Below are positions 9,123 to 19,799 of a stretch of 64,000 nt of DNA, piece after piece. The notes beneath the pieces were generated by a model. The model was not told the DNA's origin. It made no database searches and worked only from the letters and a program-made list of their open reading frames with translations. Every line of letters begins with the position of its first letter. The stretch's first letter is position 1. The translations under genes and the position numbers were made by a program. Source of the DNA: Salvia splendens (Eukaryota > Streptophyta > Magnoliopsida > Lamiales > Lamiaceae); assembly GCF_004379255.2 (NCBI RefSeq), contig NC_056039.1, forward strand, positions 33,555,883-33,619,882. The letters are read 5' to 3'.

Positions 9123-10500
9123 GTTTTACATTCAATGCTAACGACACGGAAATGGCTCGGGCGCGAACAATATAAAAAGGCTCACGTGAGAAATGGATGA
9201 TGAAAAAATTAATTAATAAATAGATTTTTTTAGTGCATAGCATCGATTTTTAGAACAAAGTTATTTTCTAGTATTCCAAAATTTTTTATATAGAGGGTAT
9301 TACATTAAAATTGATTTAACATATAATAGTATTTTAAAATATTTATAGAATCAAAGAATTATTTTTTCTATTCTTAAATTATAAAAATTATTTTATTAAT
9401 GCAATTTAAAAATGATTTATACAAAATTACTAGTTAAAAAATCAATTAAAATTTTTAATGGAAAATAATTCGTTAAATATAAATAAATAGGAGAAAATCA
9501 ACAAAAATTACTAATTTGATAAGAAAAAAAAAAGTAAATGAACTACTATATTCATAGCTTTAAAATCAATCTTACTAATAATATAAATCTAATAAAATAT
9601 GAATCCAAAACAGAGGAACAATTCCTCTAAAAATTAGAACACTCCAACGGATAGTCAAACCCAGTACCTATTAGATAAAAGGCCGGCACCCTGATGAGGC
9701 GATACGGTGTCGCCGGAGATGTAGTAAAACTGCATCAAATTCTGTAAACTAACGCTTAATTTTAAGTTAGGTGTGTGTATAAGTCCGTCATTTTCAGAAC
9801 CTAAGTTGATCAACTGGGCGGACAAGTGGATTAGGAGAAGGAGTCAAATCGCTGCACAAACGGATCAAGTGAAGCAAATGACAAGCAGCGGAGCACCAAA
9901 TGAAAGACTAATGCGTCGCACAAGAAAAAAATCCTCGAGGGCAAAGGGTAAGGATGACCTTTCAAAAGACAAATGCCCTAAGGATCAAGACCTCACGCGT
10001 TCCTATAAATGAAAATAGAAAAGGGGGAAGGAAAGGGCTTCAATCGGTGCCACTCATTAGTTTTCGGCTCTTCCAGAGCTGAAATTGGGAGCTCCAACAC
10101 TTTGTTCTCGTGTTTTTTTACACACACAAACTGGTTCCTTTCTAGTGATTTATAGACTATCTAAGTTTTTCTCTAACAATTCAAATAATAGTGATATTTA
10201 GACTATCTAAGTTTTTCTCTGTTCAAACTTCCTCATATTCTTCAATCTAGTCACCTTTTATTCATTTATTGTATAGTATATCATTCCTTTTATTTTGAAC
10301 TTCATGTTTTTGTTTTATATTTAAATTTTAAATTTTGTGAGATATTATAAAATTTGACTAAACTTTATGATCTGAATGACTATTAACTCAATTATGAATT
10401 GAGATAGAAAGATAAATGAATTGAGATATTCTTAGTGAGGGGTAATTTCTTGCGGGGATTATTAGATTGGGAAATAGTCATAAATGAAATATTCAGTTTT
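9123..10500. other. AT-rich intergenic DNA without a recognisable gene
   Basis: An unsupported 79-codon ORF (9773-10012, Lys/Arg/Ser-rich) resembles nothing I know. Around 9990-10130 a TATA-like CCTATAAATG is followed by a leader-like stretch (CTCGTGTTTTTTTACACAC), which may be a decayed LTR. Otherwise only AT-rich sequence is visible. Confidence 0.4.
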
Positions 10501-11020
10501 ATTCGATAGGTTATAGTCATAAATAAAATTTACAGTTGTATTCTAACACGGTACATGTATGTGTTTTTTTGGTTGGGAATATTAGATTGGTATATAGTCA
10601 TAAATGAAATTTACAGTTATATTCTAACACGATACATGTATGTATTTTTTTAGTTGGGAATATTAGATTCGTATATATAGAGGTGTCCACGGTTCCGGAA
10701 CCGACGATTCCGGTTTTGGAAATTGTTGAACCGGAACCGAACCGCGAAGGTGTTTCGTGGTTATGGTTCCGGTTCCAAAACCGTCTGTTTCGGTTTTCGG
10801 CCGTCGATTTTTTTACAGTTTTTCACGGTTTCGGCTCGATTTCACGATTTTCCGGTGATTTTTCGCAGTTCTGGTTTGAAATGCTCGAAACCAGTGGTTC
10901 CTGCACGGTTTCGATTCATGAAAATATTTACGGTTCCGGTTCGGAACCGTAACCGTCGGAATCGTAAACCTTAAGCACCTCTAGATATGTAGTAATAAGT
11001 GAAATTTGCAGTTTTATTCT
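10501..11020. repeat. 81-bp tandem repeat interrupted by a hAT-like element
   Basis: ATTAGATTSG, followed by TATATAGTCATAAATGAAATTT and by ATTCTAACACGATACATGTATG, recurs. Copies start near 10461, 10581 and 10662, the last two being 81 bp apart. The third copy is cut at 10677 and resumes after 10983 with the matching AGTAATAAGTGAAATTTGCAG. Confidence 0.75.
10678..10983. mobile_element. 306-bp hAT-like MITE rich in GGTTCCGG palindromes
   Basis: Ends are TAGAGGTG and CACCTCTA, 8-bp inverted termini. Inside are many short inverted motifs (GGTTCCGGAACCG, CGGTTCCGGTTCGGAACCG) towards each end. It interrupts the flanking 81-bp repeat, which is independent evidence of insertion. The 8-bp flanks (CGTATATA and GATATGTA) match only partly, so the duplication has decayed. 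Confidence 0.75.
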
Positions 11021-11061
11021 AGCGACATATTTTATTTTGTACTCTCTATCCCTAAAACATA

Positions 11062-11313
11062 CTCCCCCCGTCTGTGAAATGTTGTCCAGTTTTGCCATTT
11101 TAGTCCGTCCGTGAAATGTTATCCACTTTGTTTTTTTTCCATTTTTGTAAATGGTCTCCACTTTCCACTAACTCATTACACTCCCATTCTATTTTAAAAC
11201 GAATATATAAATGTGAGACCTACATTCCACTAGCTTTTTCCACTCAATTTTCTTCACATTTCTTAAAACACGTGCTGAATCAAACATGGACGACATTATA
11301 CGGACGAAGGAAG
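11062..11313. mobile_element. Stowaway-like MITE (252 bp)
   Basis: Flanked by TA on both sides. Left end CTCCCCCCGTCTGTGAAATG, right end complementary (ATACGGACGAAGGAAG). The CTCCNTCCGTC-type terminus and TA target site are typical of Tc1/mariner-derived Stowaway MITEs. Confidence 0.85.
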
Positions 11314-11702
11314 TATTTTCATTTTTAGCTGGTTCAAATAAAATAGCTATATTTTTATGTTCAACACATCTAACCACTTTTTCTCTCATTATTTAAATTA
11401 ACCAACCTTATTTTTCTCTTTATTTAAACTTACACTCACATTTTAATAACTCCCATCATACAAATTTACCAACAAATCATAAAATTTGTTGTCGACTAAA
11501 AAATACAGTATATCTTCTTAGCCGAGATGGATAGATTATACTCCATTATTTTAAAATCTTATTTCATGATCTATTTTATTAGTAGTGCTTTTTCATTATA
11601 AACTTTGTTAAATGTTTACGACTTTTTTATTGCTGGCTATACATCTAAATACAAAATAAAAATAAAATAAAGCAAAACAATAGTACTACAATACAACAAT
11701 CA
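11314..11702. other. AT-rich 3' flank of the first BAHD gene
   Basis: No gene or distinct repeat visible. It should hold the 3' untranslated region and polyadenylation signals of the minus-strand BAHD gene ending at 11703. Confidence 0.5.
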
Positions 11703-14413
11703 TCACATGTAGAGACCAGTTGCAAACATAGAAGCAAAAGCCTCCATCTCCTCCTTGGTCAACGACATACCGACGACCAAATCGCCGTCGCCGGAGTTTG
11801 ATAACGACACCGAATATCCCCCGCCGTCCAACGACAGAACCTCCACCTTCTCTGCCTCCCCCCATCCGAAATCCGCCTCGGTGAAATCCAACTTGGGGGA
11901 ACCTACCATCGCCAAAGCCCTCATGTTCCTATACTTGGGCATCTCCGTCAACAGATTTTCCGGGCTTTTTAGAAACTCATCTCCGTCGTAGATTTTCGCC
12001 TTCATCTCATCAACAATAGCCTCTGCCGCCGCAAAAAATCCATCCTCCGCCGCCAACTTCCGATGCTCGACTCTCGCCACCCCGCCACCTAACAAATTCC
12101 CGAAGTAATTCACCGCCACTGGTGGATCAAACAGCGCGTTCCTCCGGCCCCTGGCATCGGCCCCAATGATCAAAACCTCATTTTCATCTCCAGCGGGACC
12201 CAAGGATTTCGCCAAGGTGGTCCAGACATAGGCCGCCGCAACCACAAAAGTGGAGACTCGGTCTATGTTTGGCCTCGCCGAGAAGATCAGATTCTTGAGG
12301 TTTTTGGTGTCGGATTGGCGGAGGATGAACGAAGCTCTCACTCTATTGGTCGGCAATGGATGCGTCGCCGCCGGCTTTAAAGGAATCTTCTTCATCACAT
12401 CCCAGAATATTCCATTGAGTCTACTAGAATCTTTGCAAATTGGTCTCTCAAAAGACGGCAGAGATTCGACGTTTCTAGAAACAAACACCTTATCATCGCC
12501 GGATTTGTTGATCATAGCCCATGCCTTCATGGTGGACGCAAGAAAAAATGATAGTAAGAACTTCATAATTAAGCATATTTTCTTACAGTCGAATAGATAT
12601 ATTTTAATTAATTAATTTACACCAATAATATCTTTAATTATATTTAAGAGTAGTACAAATATTAATCAAAGTGTTAAAAAGTATTTCAGACTATGTCGAA
12701 AAAATTTGTTGGTTTCTTGGATTATAAGATATAAACCGGACGTAATACAACCCAAAAGAAGGAATACAGAATGGAGAAACTGAATTGAAATTACAACGGA
12801 AAACGAAACAACTAAACCGCAAAAGCAGAAGCTAGCCGAGTCGAGGAGTCCTCTTTCCGCAAGACGAGATACGCTCCGGTAGTGTTCTCAGATTGGCGTT
12901 TCGTCCCCAAAGATAAAACGGCTACGTCTCAGGTGAAGCAGCACCGCTATCAGCAGAGCTCCGGCGGATGGAGGAAAGGGCAGAGCTTCGACAGAAAAGA
13001 CAATGCAAAGAGGGAGAGAGCTTATGTTGTGTATGCTTGTGAATTAGTATGGAGATGCATGGAATAACTAGCCTATTTATAGACTTAGTCCAGTGCAGGG
13101 GTCAACCAGCCATTATGGCTGTCATCATTGCGAGTTTGTAACCGCCGACCGTTACAAGGCGTTACAAACCGTTACGAGAGCTGGAGAGGCTGACCCTGGA
13201 CGGACGTATCGGGACACGCTGCGCGTCTAGGTTCGTTCACAACGTGTCAGTCATGTAGGATTTACCGCGTCGTACTCACGAGGTGTCATCCCGCTTGGCT
13301 CGCTGACGTGGAAACGTTGGTGCTCTAAAAAGAACTAGACCAACCAGCCTTGGGTCGAACTCAAGCACCGAGCCCCACGACCACGCCCAAAGAACAGTCC
13401 AAAGACCACTCAAAGACCAATTGCCAAGATCCACGGACATGGGCTGGAAGCTCGAGGCATGCGGCTCGCGGCGGCGCGGGCGGCGGCGCGCGTGTGGGCT
13501 CTACAACCCATCTGAGTCCACTAGAATTATTACATGTAATAATCCTACTTATTAAATACTTGTTTAATAAGCTTGTTACTTTGGGATAATTAACTCACTT
13601 AATTAATCCCTTGAGTTCTCTCATAACTCAATTAAATAGCTCGCAATTTTGCATGACTTTAATCCATTATTTCTTACTCACCGGGAATTGGATTTGAGAA
13701 AATGAATATACCGCGGTCATCTACTCCGAACGTAGATCGACGCTATATCATTTAATTTCACAAAATTAAATGTCTCGTTGGAAGTATTATTGGTCAAAGT
13801 CCTTTGACCGGGCATACGATTCCAACAAAATTAACAACAAAAAGGAAAAAAACCTTTGATAGGTGTCTGGCATTACCTTCATGAATCCTAAGATTGATCT
13901 CCCGTCGCTGAGGCTATGGTGATTGCTCAAACCAACGCAGATTCCCCGGCCGGGAAAGAGAGTCACCTGCAGAGAGATCAGAGGGACAATTTGGTAACTT
14001 CCTTCATCGGACATTTTCGGTGTGCGAGGAAGGAGGTCATAGAACTGATCCGATTCTCTAGCATGACTCGCGACGAGCTCGTCGAAATCGAGGCCGGAAA
14101 CGGCTATCGTGAGGGAGACGGAGTCGCCGGAGATGTAACGGAAAGCAGGTTTTGAGTTGTCGGCGTCGAGAGGGTAGAGGAGATTTGCGGCAACAAGGAG
14201 ATGATGTTTGAGAGTTAATGAGAGAGAGTGTTTGAGGTTTGGAACAATGGTGTTGAAGAATTCAGCTTCTGAACATGGGTGATTGTAGAAGATGAGGCGG
14301 CGGGTCGTATTGAAATGCAGCCACATCATGTCGAAGAAGGAGAGCTGCAGCAACAGCTCGGCGGCGGCGCCTTTTGGCGGTGGAATACGGCAGGTTTCGA
14401 GCACAGTTGTCAT
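11703..14413 (-). CDS. BAHD acyltransferase (anthocyanin/phenolic glycoside acyltransferase type), one intron
   Basis: Exon 1 is 14413-13877 (179 codons) and exon 2 is 12524-11703 (273 codons plus stop). Joining at AAG|GTAATG and CATGAAG|GC keeps frame and gives 452 residues, normal for the family. The enzyme would transfer an acyl group from a CoA thioester (malonyl-CoA or a hydroxycinnamoyl-CoA) to a glycoside or phenolic in the cytosol. Visible motifs are catalytic HxxxD (H166-S-L-S-D170), YFGN at 319-322 and the structural DFGWG at 397-401. The fifth residue of the YFGNC motif of anthocyanin acyltransferases is Leu here. The intron is 1352 bp and contains a solo LTR (12707-13827). Both ends of the intron carry CATGAAGG. 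The neighbouring copies at 15317-16687 and 17142-18273 have no intron at this point. Expression was not tested; without splicing the gene is two broken ORFs. Confidence 0.83.
12707..13827 (-). mobile_element. Solo LTR (1121 bp) in the BAHD intron
   Basis: On the minus strand the element begins TGTTGGAATCG and ends CCAACA, with a perfect 5-bp direct repeat AAATT at 12702-12706 and 13828-13832. A TATA box (CTATAAATA on the minus strand, near 13080) sits in the expected U3 position. No internal retrotransposon sequence is present, so this is a solo LTR left by LTR-LTR recombination. The termini resemble Copia-type LTRs, but the superfamily is not certain. Confidence 0.85.
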
Positions 14414-15316
14414 TGCAGGTTTTTTTAGTATGAAGTGATCAACAAACTATGGTGTTTTATAAACTACTTTTCCCCCTCCATAAAATTTCTTTAGTCCATG
14501 TGCAATTAATTAGTCTTGTTCATTTGGTAACGACTTTTCAAGATAAGATAAAAAGTAGATTGAATTGTGGTAAATCTGGAGTCATCTGTATATACCTTTA
14601 TACTATCCTAAAAATATATCACTATTTTCTTTTTCAATCGTATTATAGAATTTATTACATTTATTTTTATCATTTTAATAATAGATCTTATATTCAATTA
14701 ATTTATTTATATTTATATTTTATTATAAAATTAATATATAAAAATAAGATTCACATTTCATTAACTTTTTAACTTTAGCATTATAGTATTTATTAAAATC
14801 TGTGCTTGAGTTAAAACATGTCAAATTTTAAAAGGAGGGAGTATTATGTTTGCTGAGATTATAAATTATGAGTTCGAACATTGATTCACCTTTCTGTTTT
14901 CATTGATTGTCTAAAGTTGACTGATGCGGATTCAAAAAATTGTTAGAAAATTGACATAAAAATTGTTCTCTCCCCCCTTAAAAATTCGTTACCATTTATC
15001 TCCATTAGTTTTATGAAATTTAATAAAAGTGGATTAAAAAAATTAATAAAATTTCAGTTATATTTTAAATAATGGTTTTATATTATAAAATTTTATAATA
15101 AAAATACATCCCATATTGTACTTTTCCTCCTCATCTCTTACTTTATAATTATATATTAAATCTGTATTAATCATAAATGATCTATTTGAGAGAATATATT
15201 TTAATGGAAATCAAAGCAAAATAAAACCACGTCATTTAAAACGACGTCATTTCAGGTATCTTCGACAATCATGACCGTTGTAGAAACCAGAAACGGTTGA
15301 AAATCGAAACCGAAGC
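14414..15316. other. Intergenic DNA between BAHD genes 1 and 2
   Basis: AT-rich and without a credible ORF. It must contain the promoter of the gene starting at 14413 and the 3' end of the next gene. GGGAGTATTATG near 14837 is a possible single end of a decayed Stowaway MITE. Confidence 0.5.
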
Positions 15317-16687
15317 TCACAACTTGAGACCACGTGCAAATATAGCAGCAAAAGCTTTCATTCTCTCCAACGGCAACGATACACCAATCTCCAATCCGCC
15401 GTCGGAATCCCTAGAATTACACAACGACATCCCGTAGGTCTCACCGTCAATAGACAGCACCTCCACCTTCCTCGCCTTCCCCCACCCGAAATCCGCCGCA
15501 TACAGATCGAATTTCGGCGAATCAGTCACACACAAACTCCTCATCCCCATATACTTCACCACTCCCGCCGGCCAATTCTCCACTCCTTTCAGAAATTCAC
15601 ACTTGTCATAAACTCTCCCCTTGATTTCACCGCCGATCGCCTCCGCCGCCGCCGGAAACCCCTCCTCCGACGCCAAACGCCCGTGCTCCAAGCTCGCCAT
15701 TCCGCCGCCCAAGCAATTCCCGAAGTAATTCACCGGCACCGGCGGATCTATCATCGCGTTCGGCCTCCCTCTCGCGTCGGCGGAGAGGAAGTACACTTCC
15801 GTTTCCTTCCCGTCGATTTTCTCCCCGATCGCGTCCGCCGATTTTGACAGGCACGACCAGGCGTACGCCACCGCGACGACGAACGACGACCCCGGAGCGA
15901 CGGAGATTTGCTTTTTCAGGTGTTGCAAGTGTTGTGGGGAGAGGATTAATGTAGATCTCACTCGCTGCGTCGGTGCCAGAGGCGCCGGCGACGGATTGAC
16001 CGGGATCTGTTTCACCGCGTTCCAGAATATCGAGTGAACTCCGGCGGGATCCTTGACCACGGATCTGTCGAAAATCGGCGGAGTTTTTGTCGAAAATTCG
16101 CCGTCGCCGCCGGATTTGTTGATCTCGGCCCACGCCGAAATGAATCCGACGATCGATCTGGCGTCGCCGAGGCTGTGGTGGTTGGTGGCGCCGATGCAAA
16201 AACCGCGGCCGGGGAAGTGGGTCACCTGCAGGGCTAAAAGGGGGATTTTTTTATATCTGGCCTCGTCGGCGGGTTTTGGCAACGTGGGGATGAAATCGTG
16301 CAATTGGTCCGCGTCCCGAGGGTGATCCCCAATGACCTCGCCGAAATCGCGGCCAGATTCGGCGATCATGAGCGGGACGGAGTCGCCCGTGACGTAACGG
16401 AACAGGGGTTTTTGATCCGGATCCGAAGGGAAGAGTAGATTGGCCGAGGCAATTAGGTAGTGCTTGAGAGTGAGGGAAAGGGATTGCTTTAACCGCGGGA
16501 TGACCGTGTCGAGGAAATCGGCCGATGAGCACGGGTGGTCGTAGAAGACGAGGCGGAGCGTGGGCGGGGTGTGAATCCACCATATGTCGAATAGGGTTAG
16601 CGGAAGCTTTAGCTCAACCGGGGCGTTGGGCGGAGGAGGGATTCGGACGGTTTCTCGTATGGTCAGCATCGATAAATTGTGTTTCAT
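15317..16687 (-). CDS. BAHD acyltransferase (anthocyanin/flavonoid glycoside acyltransferase clade), intronless
   Basis: A single 456-residue ORF, full length for BAHD enzymes. It has catalytic HxxxD (H171-S-L-G-D175), the YFGNC motif (321-325) diagnostic of the anthocyanin/flavonoid acyltransferase clade, and DFGWG (399-403). Such enzymes acylate sugar hydroxyls of flavonoid, anthocyanin or phenolic glucosides with malonyl- or aromatic acyl-CoA in the cytosol. Donor and acceptor cannot be told from sequence. An in-frame ATG at codon 7 (MLTIRETVRIPPPP) aligns better with the start of the neighbouring copy and may be the true start. It is the most complete of four tandem copies on this strand. 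Its GC content is higher than the flanking DNA, as expected for a conserved coding exon. Confidence 0.92.
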   Translation of the reverse strand: MKHNLSMLTIRETVRIPPPPNAPVELKLPLTLFDIWWIHTPPTLRLVFYDHPCSSADFLDTVIPRLKQSLSLTLKHYLIASANLLFPSDPDQKPLFRYVTGDSVPLMIAESGRDFGEVIGDHPRDADQLHDFIPTLPKPADEARYKKIPLLALQVTHFPGRGFCIGATNHHSLGDARSIVGFISAWAEINKSGGDGEFSTKTPPIFDRSVVKDPAGVHSIFWNAVKQIPVNPSPAPLAPTQRVRSTLILSPQHLQHLKKQISVAPGSSFVVAVAYAWSCLSKSADAIGEKIDGKETEVYFLSADARGRPNAMIDPPVPVNYFGNCLGGGMASLEHGRLASEEGFPAAAEAIGGEIKGRVYDKCEFLKGVENWPAGVVKYMGMRSLCVTDSPKFDLYAADFGWGKARKVEVLSIDGETYGMSLCNSRDSDGGLEIGVSLPLERMKAFAAIFARGLKL

Positions 16688-17141
16688 CCTCTATTCTATG
16701 ATTTTTTATAGACATTATATGTGCATGATCCGAGTAGCATGCACTACATGATAGAGTGTGATGCGACTTTTTCAATTGTTTTTCCTAAATGTAGAATCTA
16801 ATTGGATCATAACTTTAATTCGGTTGGAAAATTTTTGATTAATTCTTGAATAGTAAGTATAATCTTACATTCTTGACGTGGTGGTTTACTATTATTTATT
16901 TCGATAGCTAGTATGACAATATGCATTCATTTGTCTATGAAACTGTTTTGACCACTACAATTTATACATTGAACTCAAGCATCGGTGTAGTAAATTCAAC
17001 TCAAAGTCTAATTTAGTTTAATCCAGGTATGAACATTCAGCATCAATGTGTAACAAGAGGCGCACACATTTACACATGCCTAATAGAAAACATAAACTTC
17101 AAATTAATAAACTTGAAAACAAATTGTACTAACTCATGAAT
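16688..17141. other. Intergenic DNA between BAHD copies 2 and 3
   Basis: No ORF of note and no clear repeat. It contains the upstream region of the gene at 15317-16687. Confidence 0.5.
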
Positions 17142-18273
17142 TTAGAGTTTTAGACCATCTTTAAACATAGAAGCAAAAGCCACCATCATCTCCTTTGGCA
17201 GCGACATACCGACGACCAAACCACCGCCGCCGGAGTTACACAACGACATCGAATACTTCCCTGTATCATCCAACGACATGACCTCCACCTTCCTCGCCTC
17301 CCCCCATCGGAAATCCGCCTCCGTCAAATCAAACTTCGGGGAACCCGACGCAACCAAAACCCTCACGCCCTTTAATTTCGGCACCTCCGACAGCCGATTT
17401 TCCGGACTTTTAAGAAACTCATCTCCATCGTAGATTTTCGACCTCATCTCCCCACCAATAGCCTCTGCCGCCACAACAAACCCATCCTCCGTCCAGACAT
17501 ACGCCGCCGCGACGACGAAAGTGGAGACTCGAACAAGGTTTGGCCTCGCAGACAAAATCAGATTCTTGAGCTTTTCTATATCAGATTGGCGGAGGATGAA
17601 CGAAGCTCTCACTCTGTTTGTTGGAAATGGATTCGATAGCGCCGTTTTCAAAGGAATGTTCTTCATTACATTCCAGAAGATTCCATCAAGCCTACTAGAA
17701 TCTCCGAAAACAGAGGATCTCTCAAAAATCGGCAGAGATTCGCCGCTTTTCGACACGAACGCCTCGTCGTCACCGGATTTGTTGACCATAGCCCACGCCT
17801 TCACGAATCCGAGGCTGTGGTGGTTGCTCAAACCGATGCAGATTCCCCGGCCGGGAAAGAGAGTCGCCTGGGAAGACATCAGAGGGGTAATTTGGTAATT
17901 TTCTTCATCAGCCAGCAGGGTCGCCGGCGCCGGCGTATAACTGATCAGATTCTTTCGCGTGATTCGCGACGAGCTCGTCGAAGTCGAGGCTGGAGACGGC
18001 TATCGTGAGCGGGATGAAGTCGCCGGAGATGTAACGAAAAGCGGGTTTCGAGGCGTCGGTGTGGAGAGGGTAGAGGAGGTTTGTGGCGACGGGGAGATAG
18101 TGTTTGAGAGTTAGAGAGAGAGAGAGAGTGTTTGAGGTTTGGAACAATGGTGTTGAAGAATTCAGCTTCTGAACATGGGTGGTTGTAGAAGATGACGCGG
18201 CGGATCGGATTGAAATGCAGCCAAGTCATGTCGAAGAAGGAGAGCGGCAGGAAAAGCTCCGTGGCAGCGCCTG
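17142..18273 (-). pseudogene. Broken BAHD acyltransferase copy 3
   Basis: Homology to copy 1 runs from about codon 15 of the family alignment (18273) to the stop at 17142, but it is disabled in several ways. The first ~14 codons and start are missing where an LTR begins at 18274. At least two frameshifts lie between 18150 and 17890, near the LKHSLSL segment and near SDQLY. A 21-bp in-frame deletion after HHSL removes the catalytic Asp of HxxxD. A second in-frame deletion of about 171 bp removes some 57 residues, including the whole YFGN region. DFGWG has become DFRWG. What remains is closest to copy 1. It cannot encode an active enzyme. Confidence 0.9.
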
Positions 18274-18562
18274 TGATAAGGGTGAAGTTCCCTTATCACG
18301 ATAAAAGGCAGTCGCCGGAGCTTTGCCGGTCGATCAAACCAAGATTTAAGATTGTAAAAAGATAAAATACGGTAAAAGCTAAAAAGATAATTTCATATTT
18401 CTTGATTGGAATAGAAGAATACAATATCTCCTATTTATAAGACTACTCCGACTTAGGGAATAAGAAATAAAGATACTAAGAATATATGGAAAGATATGCT
18501 AAATCAATACTAAACTAAATAAGAGAGATTTGGGGATATTCGTAGAGATATTCTACGTATCA
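18274..18562 (-). repeat. 3' LTR of element A (289 bp)
   Basis: On the minus strand TGATACG...CCTTATCA, with terminal TGATA/TATCA inverted pair. It contains TTATAAATAGG (TATA) and is preceded by the GGGGGAGT purine tract at 18563-18570. It abuts BAHD copy 3 directly. Confidence 0.85.
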
Positions 18563-18592
18563 ACTCCCCCTCGGTTAAAATCCACCTTGTCC

Positions 18593-19783
18593 TCAAGGTG
18601 GGAACCACGACACAATGAAGAGCTTCACGAACATAAGCTTTAGCGAGCTATTCCCTCCTGGATCAAACGCACACCGAATAGGGAAGCGTCTCCCTTCCTC
18701 ATCCCTATCAAAAATCATCAAAGGAGGACCAATGTGATTATCAAAATTCAGCGTTAAAATGGATAGCTTGTCAACACGTCCAAGAACACTCAAATATAGC
18801 GTGTCATTGCGCGGTGGGATCAACCGTGCATCACCGGCGAGCAATGCTGGTCGATGATTCATTCCTGCAACATCACCACCATGCAAATCCCGTGTAACTT
18901 GCCACTCGCTCTCTTTGTCCAGCTCGCGGAACAATTGTTTTCCTTCACCCTTAGTGTATTTGAAGAAATTTTTCACATCTGAGTGATCATCCTTTGCATC
19001 CGCAATACACTCATCTGTGTCCTCGTTCAACAAAACACAAGTCTCAGTCACAGAAAGTATGCTCTGGCTTCCACTTTCTAATTGCTGCTGTGGCGACGGT
19101 TGATCGAGCACGGGCTGCGGTGGTAGCTGCTGGTGGACCCATGAGTGGTATTCCGTGGCCGAATCTTGCTGTTGCACGTAAGAACTCAGGCCAAAATAGG
19201 CCAGTTGTTCTGGCGGCACCGAATGCGGCTGGCGGTAGGGATCAGGCTCGTATGTGGGTGGTGGTGGTGCGGGTTGACGCTGACCCAGCTGGTCCCACGC
19301 CTCATGCCCATTGTGAGATTGGTGATCGGGGAACCGGTTGCCCCACGGCTGGAGCTGCTGCGACCGCGTCGACGGCGGCAACTCCCAGGTCGAGTTCCTC
19401 TCGCGCGATGTGGGCGGCAGCTCCCACGTCGACGACTGCTGCGGTGTGAAACCAGCCCGAAACGGGCCCGACGCACAACTAGGGTTAGGACGAAACCCCT
19501 TGGGCGGGCCCAAAAAGGCTGCGTTCGCCGGTGGCGGCGGCGTAGTGACTGATACAGCCGCAAACGGCTGTGTGAACGGCAAGGGACCCTCCAGCGGGCG
19601 TGAGTGTGCGCGGCTGTGCGGTGGCTCCGGATCCGGTCGCAGTGTATGGCGTGAGGATTGGCGGCGATCATACTCGTCCATGCGAGTCTGTAGCCGAGCC
19701 ATACGCGCCAGAATATGCTCGATCATCACCTTAATCGGATCGAGGGAGGACGACTCGACCTCGACAATCTGACATGAGTTCAT
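18593..19783 (-). CDS. Gag-like ORF of element A with unidentified inserted segment
   Basis: A 396-residue ORF read from the ATG at 19783 (MNSCQIVEVESS). Residues about 1-40 (DPIKVMIEHILARMARL, MDEYDRRQSS) match the start of the gag region in element B. Residues about 40-220 are Pro/Gln/Ser-rich and low complexity (STWELPP, WDQLGQRQ). Residues about 235-350 (LLNEDTDECIADAKDD, FFKYTKGEGKQLF) have no counterpart in element B and no family I recognise; by analogy with B they may be captured host sequence. The last ~45 residues (CAFDPGG...VVSWFPP-like) are shared with B. The whole ORF is open, which is notable for a non-autonomous copy. Confidence 0.6.
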   Translation of the reverse strand: MNSCQIVEVESSSLDPIKVMIEHILARMARLQTRMDEYDRRQSSRHTLRPDPEPPHSRAHSRPLEGPLPFTQPFAAVSVTTPPPPANAAFLGPPKGFRPNPSCASGPFRAGFTPQQSSTWELPPTSRERNSTWELPPSTRSQQLQPWGNRFPDHQSHNGHEAWDQLGQRQPAPPPPTYEPDPYRQPHSVPPEQLAYFGLSSYVQQQDSATEYHSWVHQQLPPQPVLDQPSPQQQLESGSQSILSVTETCVLLNEDTDECIADAKDDHSDVKNFFKYTKGEGKQLFRELDKESEWQVTRDLHGGDVAGMNHRPALLAGDARLIPPRNDTLYLSVLGRVDKLSILTLNFDNHIGPPLMIFDRDEEGRRFPIRCAFDPGGNSSLKLMFVKLFIVSWFPP

Positions 19784-19799
19784 CAATGAAAGCACCAAT

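Noticed and set aside
12250..12615. 121-codon plus-strand ORF opposite the first BAHD gene
   Set aside because: It is the antisense shadow of BAHD exon 2; its sequence has no family resemblance, while the minus strand matches acyltransferases throughout.
12532..13875. The BAHD interruption as one hAT insertion with an 8-bp duplication
   Set aside because: CATGAAGG does flank it, but the inside is a solo LTR with its own AAATT duplication plus about 218 bp without terminal inverted repeats, and GT-AG sites restore frame. An intron fits better; insertion origin is kept only as a hypothesis.
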